From Arcobacter sp. (GTDB lineage Bacteria; Campylobacterota; Campylobacteria; Campylobacterales; Arcobacteraceae), in NCBI GenBank assembly GCA_002869535.1, contig PKUK01000008.1, positions 54,541 through 118,540 of the forward strand: a DNA stretch of 64,000 nucleotides. The letters are read 5' to 3'. Below the pieces are notes generated by a model that worked only from the letters and a program-made list of their open reading frames with translations, was not told the DNA's origin and searched no databases. The position numbers and the translations under genes are program-made. Of this stretch, positions 61,531 to 64,000 are shown one piece after another (within the stretch, counting starts at the first letter, position 1; each line of letters starts with the position of its first letter).

Positions 61531-62779
61531 GTACCATTGTATTTTCACCTATAAATTCACAAACTTCATCATCATAATAAGCCCCTATTCCACTACATCC
61601 ATATCCTAAATAATTTGAAGCTACATAGAGCCTATGGCCTATGATTCCAGCTTTTTGATAAGCTGCTTGGTAGTTTTTTTATTTTGTTGTTAAGAAAAAT
61701 GTTACAGCAGAACTCTTACCTAAATCTTGCTCTAGGCACAAATATCCAGCTTTTTCTTTTAAGTCACCCTCTTTTATAATCTTTTCATCAAGATAAAGAC
61801 CTAAAATCATATCTTTTACTCTATTAATCACATAATAAATTTCAACCTCTTCATCACAATCACTTACTATGTTATCTTTTATATTTTTCATTATCATTTC
61901 AAACTCTATTTTACTCATAGAGCCTTGACTAAACTCTCTTATTGACCTTCTATTTAAAAGTGTTTCTTGAAAAACTTCTTTGTTGTAGTTGAAACTTGGT
62001 GGAGTTGTTTGGGGCTGTTTATTTGATATAAGTAGACTATCTTTATATCCATTTTCGATTAATTCATTTTCTACAAAATCCCCAGTAGGAGATACATAGT
62101 CTAATTTAAAATCTGATTTTTCAACATCTTTATTTGTAGAAAAGGTCATAGCAAAAGCAGAGGTGAAAAACTCATCTCTATCAAAACCAAACATACTATT
62201 TAAAGACTCTTTATCAAAATCATATCTTATCTCATAAGACTTAGCAAAAACATAAGAAGAAGCTTCTAAAGCTCCTAAGATATGTCCAGCATCAAGCAGA
62301 CAATATCTATATCCTCTATTCTTATACTTCCAAGAAGAGCGATAATAAACAGATGAAACTAAAAAGATAAAACCATTTTGTTTTTTTTCATATTTTAAAT
62401 ATGGTTCTAATCCCTCATCTTCGATAGGATATAGTAGTTCAATAGAGTTTGATGAGCTATCATAGTGATAAATTCCATCATCTATATCTTGGTTATTTCT
62501 ACTTTGGAAATATATTTCATTGGGATACAAAGCACCAGCACTTGGTATTACTCTTAAATAATACTCCACACCAGGGTAAGTTTTCTTAGCCGTTATTCCA
62601 GCACTTTGATAAATAAATCTGTGATTTTCTTTTTCTAAATCTAAAACTATTCTTTTATTTTCATAATAGGGCTTAAATCTAGAAGGGGGATTGTCCCAAT
62701 CTATTCTGTTAGGATTACTTCTAACAGAATAGTATGAGTGTTTAGTTTGTTGATGATATTCAAAAAAGTCTTGAAACAA
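61505..62779 (-). pseudogene. SagB-type nitroreductase-like dehydrogenase, cut by an in-frame TAA
   Basis: The frame of 424 codons encodes a double-domain SagB-type protein: YHQQTKHSYYSVRSNPNRID, NPPSRFKPYYENKR, IPSAGALYPNEIYF and YRYCLLDAGHILGALEASSY in the first half, and RRSIREFSQGSMSKIEFEMI in the second nitroreductase half. A TAA at 61679-61681 follows FFLTTK; the frame goes on with KNYQAAYQKAGIIGHRLYVA, NYLGYGCSGIGAYYDDEV and a genuine stop at 61505-61507. The lost 57 residues include an FMN-contacting segment. The start is TTG, directly after the stop of the small membrane protein. Confidence 0.83.
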
Positions 62780-62995
62780 TTATTTCCCTTTGGTTGTGTT
62801 GATTCCCGGTTTTTCAGGAGTACCTACATAATCACTCACTTGATTATTTTCATATCTAAAAAATGAGTAAATTGCCCCAATAACAAGTATACCTACAACT
62901 ACAAGTCTTACTGTATTTCTTTTATCTTTTGACTCTTTATTATTAAAATCATCTATTTTATCTAAACTTGGTTCATCATTTATATTGCTTTTCAT
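62780..62995 (-). CDS. Small single-span membrane protein
   Basis: A 71-residue protein: charged N-terminus (KSNINDEPSLDKIDDFNNKE), membrane helix (TVRLVVVGILVIGAIYSFF) and a short hydrophilic tail. It shares the reading frame of the nitroreductase gene, whose TTG start directly follows its TAA, so translation is coupled. AAAAAGGATT precedes the start. No family recognised. Confidence 0.55.
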   Translation of the reverse strand: MKSNINDEPSLDKIDDFNNKESKDKRNTVRLVVVGILVIGAIYSFFRYENNQVSDYVGTPEKPGINTTKGK

Positions 62996-63062
62996 AATAA
63001 ATCCTTTTTAAGTTTTTTTATATTATACAGTACAGAGATTAACCATTTATTATAATTTTATA

Positions 63063-64000
63063 TTATAATAAAGAAACCATCATCTGATTGACAGTTACTG
63101 CAATCTCTTTTATATCTTTGTTTTCTTTAGTCATAAATGTATCAAGGTGTTCTCTTACTTTATAAAAAGAATCACTTTCATTATTAACAAAGTTTGCAAA
63201 AGCAATATCTGGTGCTTCATTAACTCTTTGGAAGTTTAATACTTTTTTAGTGTAATGAACTACGATAAACTCTATGAACTGTAAAACTTGACCTCTTAAA
63301 ACCATGTCATTTTTAGATGTTATTTCTATTTTATTAAGTGCAAAAATAATATCTAAAATATTAAACTCGTGAATTAGTGAGTAGAATAATATAACCACAT
63401 CTTTAAAAGGATGACTCGTATTCTCTTTTATCACAATAGCAGGAACTGCAAATCTTAAGTAATCAATCACAGAAAAGAATAAATTAAATTCATCATCTTT
63501 ATCTATTAGGTTTTCTATTTCTTGATTATGCACTTTTTTTAACAGTTCAAATAACTCATCTTTATGGTCTAAAATATGAGTTGCATCTAATTGATTCTTT
63601 TTAAGATATTTTACCATCCATCTTGTACTTGCATATAAGATATACTCTAGTTTGTTGATAAGTTTATACTGTTTATCTACATCCATAATATAATCTTGTT
63701 TATATATTTTCTCTCTCATCTCTTTAGCACCAAATAACTGTTTTGCTACTAAATATGATTTGATTTTTAAGATAAATCTTTCATTACCAAGTTTTTCATA
63801 ATCACTTACAAAGGTACACCCTTGAGTATTTACTATAATATCTGCCATCATAGTTGCAATGATCTCTTTTCTTAGAGGATGATTTAATATCTCATGTTCA
63901 TATGCTCCAACAAATGACTTTGGAAAATATCTATATAAATATTGTAAAGCAAATTGCTCATTAATTAACTGTGACTCTAATAAAACTTTCTTTAAAAAGA
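63063..64000 (-). CDS. NAD-specific glutamate dehydrogenase (large type), C-terminal part
   Basis: At least 311 codons, continuing past the right edge. The internal MMADIIVNTQGCTFVSDYEK is not a start: the frame is open upstream to the window end, with FLKKVLLESQLINEQFALQY and HPLRKEIIATMMADII. The block LRKEIIAT-x-x-A-(N/D)-x-(I/L)VN is the C-terminal signature of the 1000-plus-residue, GdhB-type enzymes that convert glutamate to 2-oxoglutarate with NAD. The catalytic domain lies mostly outside the window. It fits the oxoproline-to-glutamate supply by PxpABC. Confidence 0.75.
   Translation of the reverse strand, partial: FLKKVLLESQLINEQFALQYLYRYFPKSFVGAYEHEILNHPLRKEIIATMMADIIVNTQGCTFVSDYEKLGNERFILKIKSYLVAKQLFGAKEMREKIYKQDYIMDVDKQYKLINKLEYILYASTRWMVKYLKKNQLDATHILDHKDELFELLKKVHNQEIENLIDKDDEFNLFFSVIDYLRFAVPAIVIKENTSHPFKDVVILFYSLIHEFNILDIIFALNKIEITSKNDMVLRGQVLQFIEFIVVHYTKKVLNFQRVNEAPDIAFANFVNNESDSFYKVREHLDTFMTKENKDIKEIAVTVNQMMVSLL

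Noticed and set aside
62776-62784. Ninth nonsense codon joining the small membrane protein and the nitroreductase
   Set aside because: The frames are shared, but SagB-type proteins normally begin near this point and AAAGGG precedes the TTG; two coupled genes are more likely.
1-64000. TAA read as a sense codon (genetic code change)
   Set aside because: TAA closes most intact genes of the window with overlapping or adjacent starts, so it cannot be generally reassigned; the interrupted frames are better explained by mutation or sequence error.
1-64000. tRNA, rRNA, insertion sequences, prophage
   Set aside because: I looked for cloverleaf-like segments, transposase motifs and phage genes and found none I could support.

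Overview
The window is AT-rich (most third codon positions are A/T), gene-dense, and reads as a chromosomal segment of a member of the Arcobacteraceae (Campylobacterota). The best taxonomic marker is a voltage-gated sodium channel at 40850-41653 that aligns without gaps, as I recall the sequence, to NavAb of Arcobacter butzleri (267 residues, filter TLESWS at 175-180). CiaB, HugZ, a DsbB/TlpA pair and Cache-domain sensors fit the same group. I see no rRNA, tRNA, insertion sequence, prophage or CRISPR array.

Layout. 1-76: 5' end of acnB, divergent from a large fatty-acid operon (445-10491: acyl-CoA synthetase, broken thiolase, hydratase/dehydrogenase, FadE, an acyltransferase-hydrolase fusion, a thioesterase). 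10516-16397: envelope and housekeeping genes (DUF3108, M48 lipoprotein, YebC, CPXCG protein, M23 peptidase, unknowns, broken HAD phosphatase). 16502-27326: ABC exporter, Cache-PAS histidine kinase, DsbB/TlpA pair, secreted unknown, MltB, methyltransferase, HugZ, membrane unknown, K+ channel. 27290-30704: a catabolic operon around an LsrK-like kinase. 30831-33869: thioredoxin/pentapeptide pair, DsbA, methyltransferase, cold-shock protein. 34123-43: RraA-like gene, broken chemoreceptor, PhoH, a 39-residue Cys-rich membrane protein, HD hydrolase, sodium channel, parvulin, diguanylate-cyclase-like protein. 43012-47260: DEAD-box helicase, DedA, 5-oxoprolinase PxpABC. 47351-52633: broken LOG protein, a pair of paralogous (lipo)proteins, LysR plus TSUP permease, HepT/MntA toxin-antitoxin. 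52842-64000: HtpG with a CIRCE operator, CiaB, broken epimerase-like protein, split REC-PAS/EAL regulator, globin, broken SagB-type nitroreductase, and the C-terminal part of an NAD-specific glutamate dehydrogenase.

The most unusual property is genome-scale rather than a single locus. Seven otherwise well-preserved coding frames, and possibly an eighth, are cut by one in-frame TAA. At least two of these fall on Glu codons that are near-invariant in their families (GAA to TAA, one G-to-T change). In addition, the thiolase lacks one base and the chemoreceptor carries a 61-bp tandem duplication that removes its C-terminal xWxxF motif. This points either to recent pseudogenisation (for example a G-to-T mutator history) or to systematic sequence error; raw reads would decide.

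The second notable item is a shared palindrome TTGTACA-N5-TGTACA(A/C) in front of both the fatty-acid operon and the RraA-like gene, where it encloses the -10 box. Further items are the LsrK/monooxygenase/class II aldolase/cupin operon, promoters placed so close to start codons that the messages should be leaderless, and unusual hairpins around htpG.
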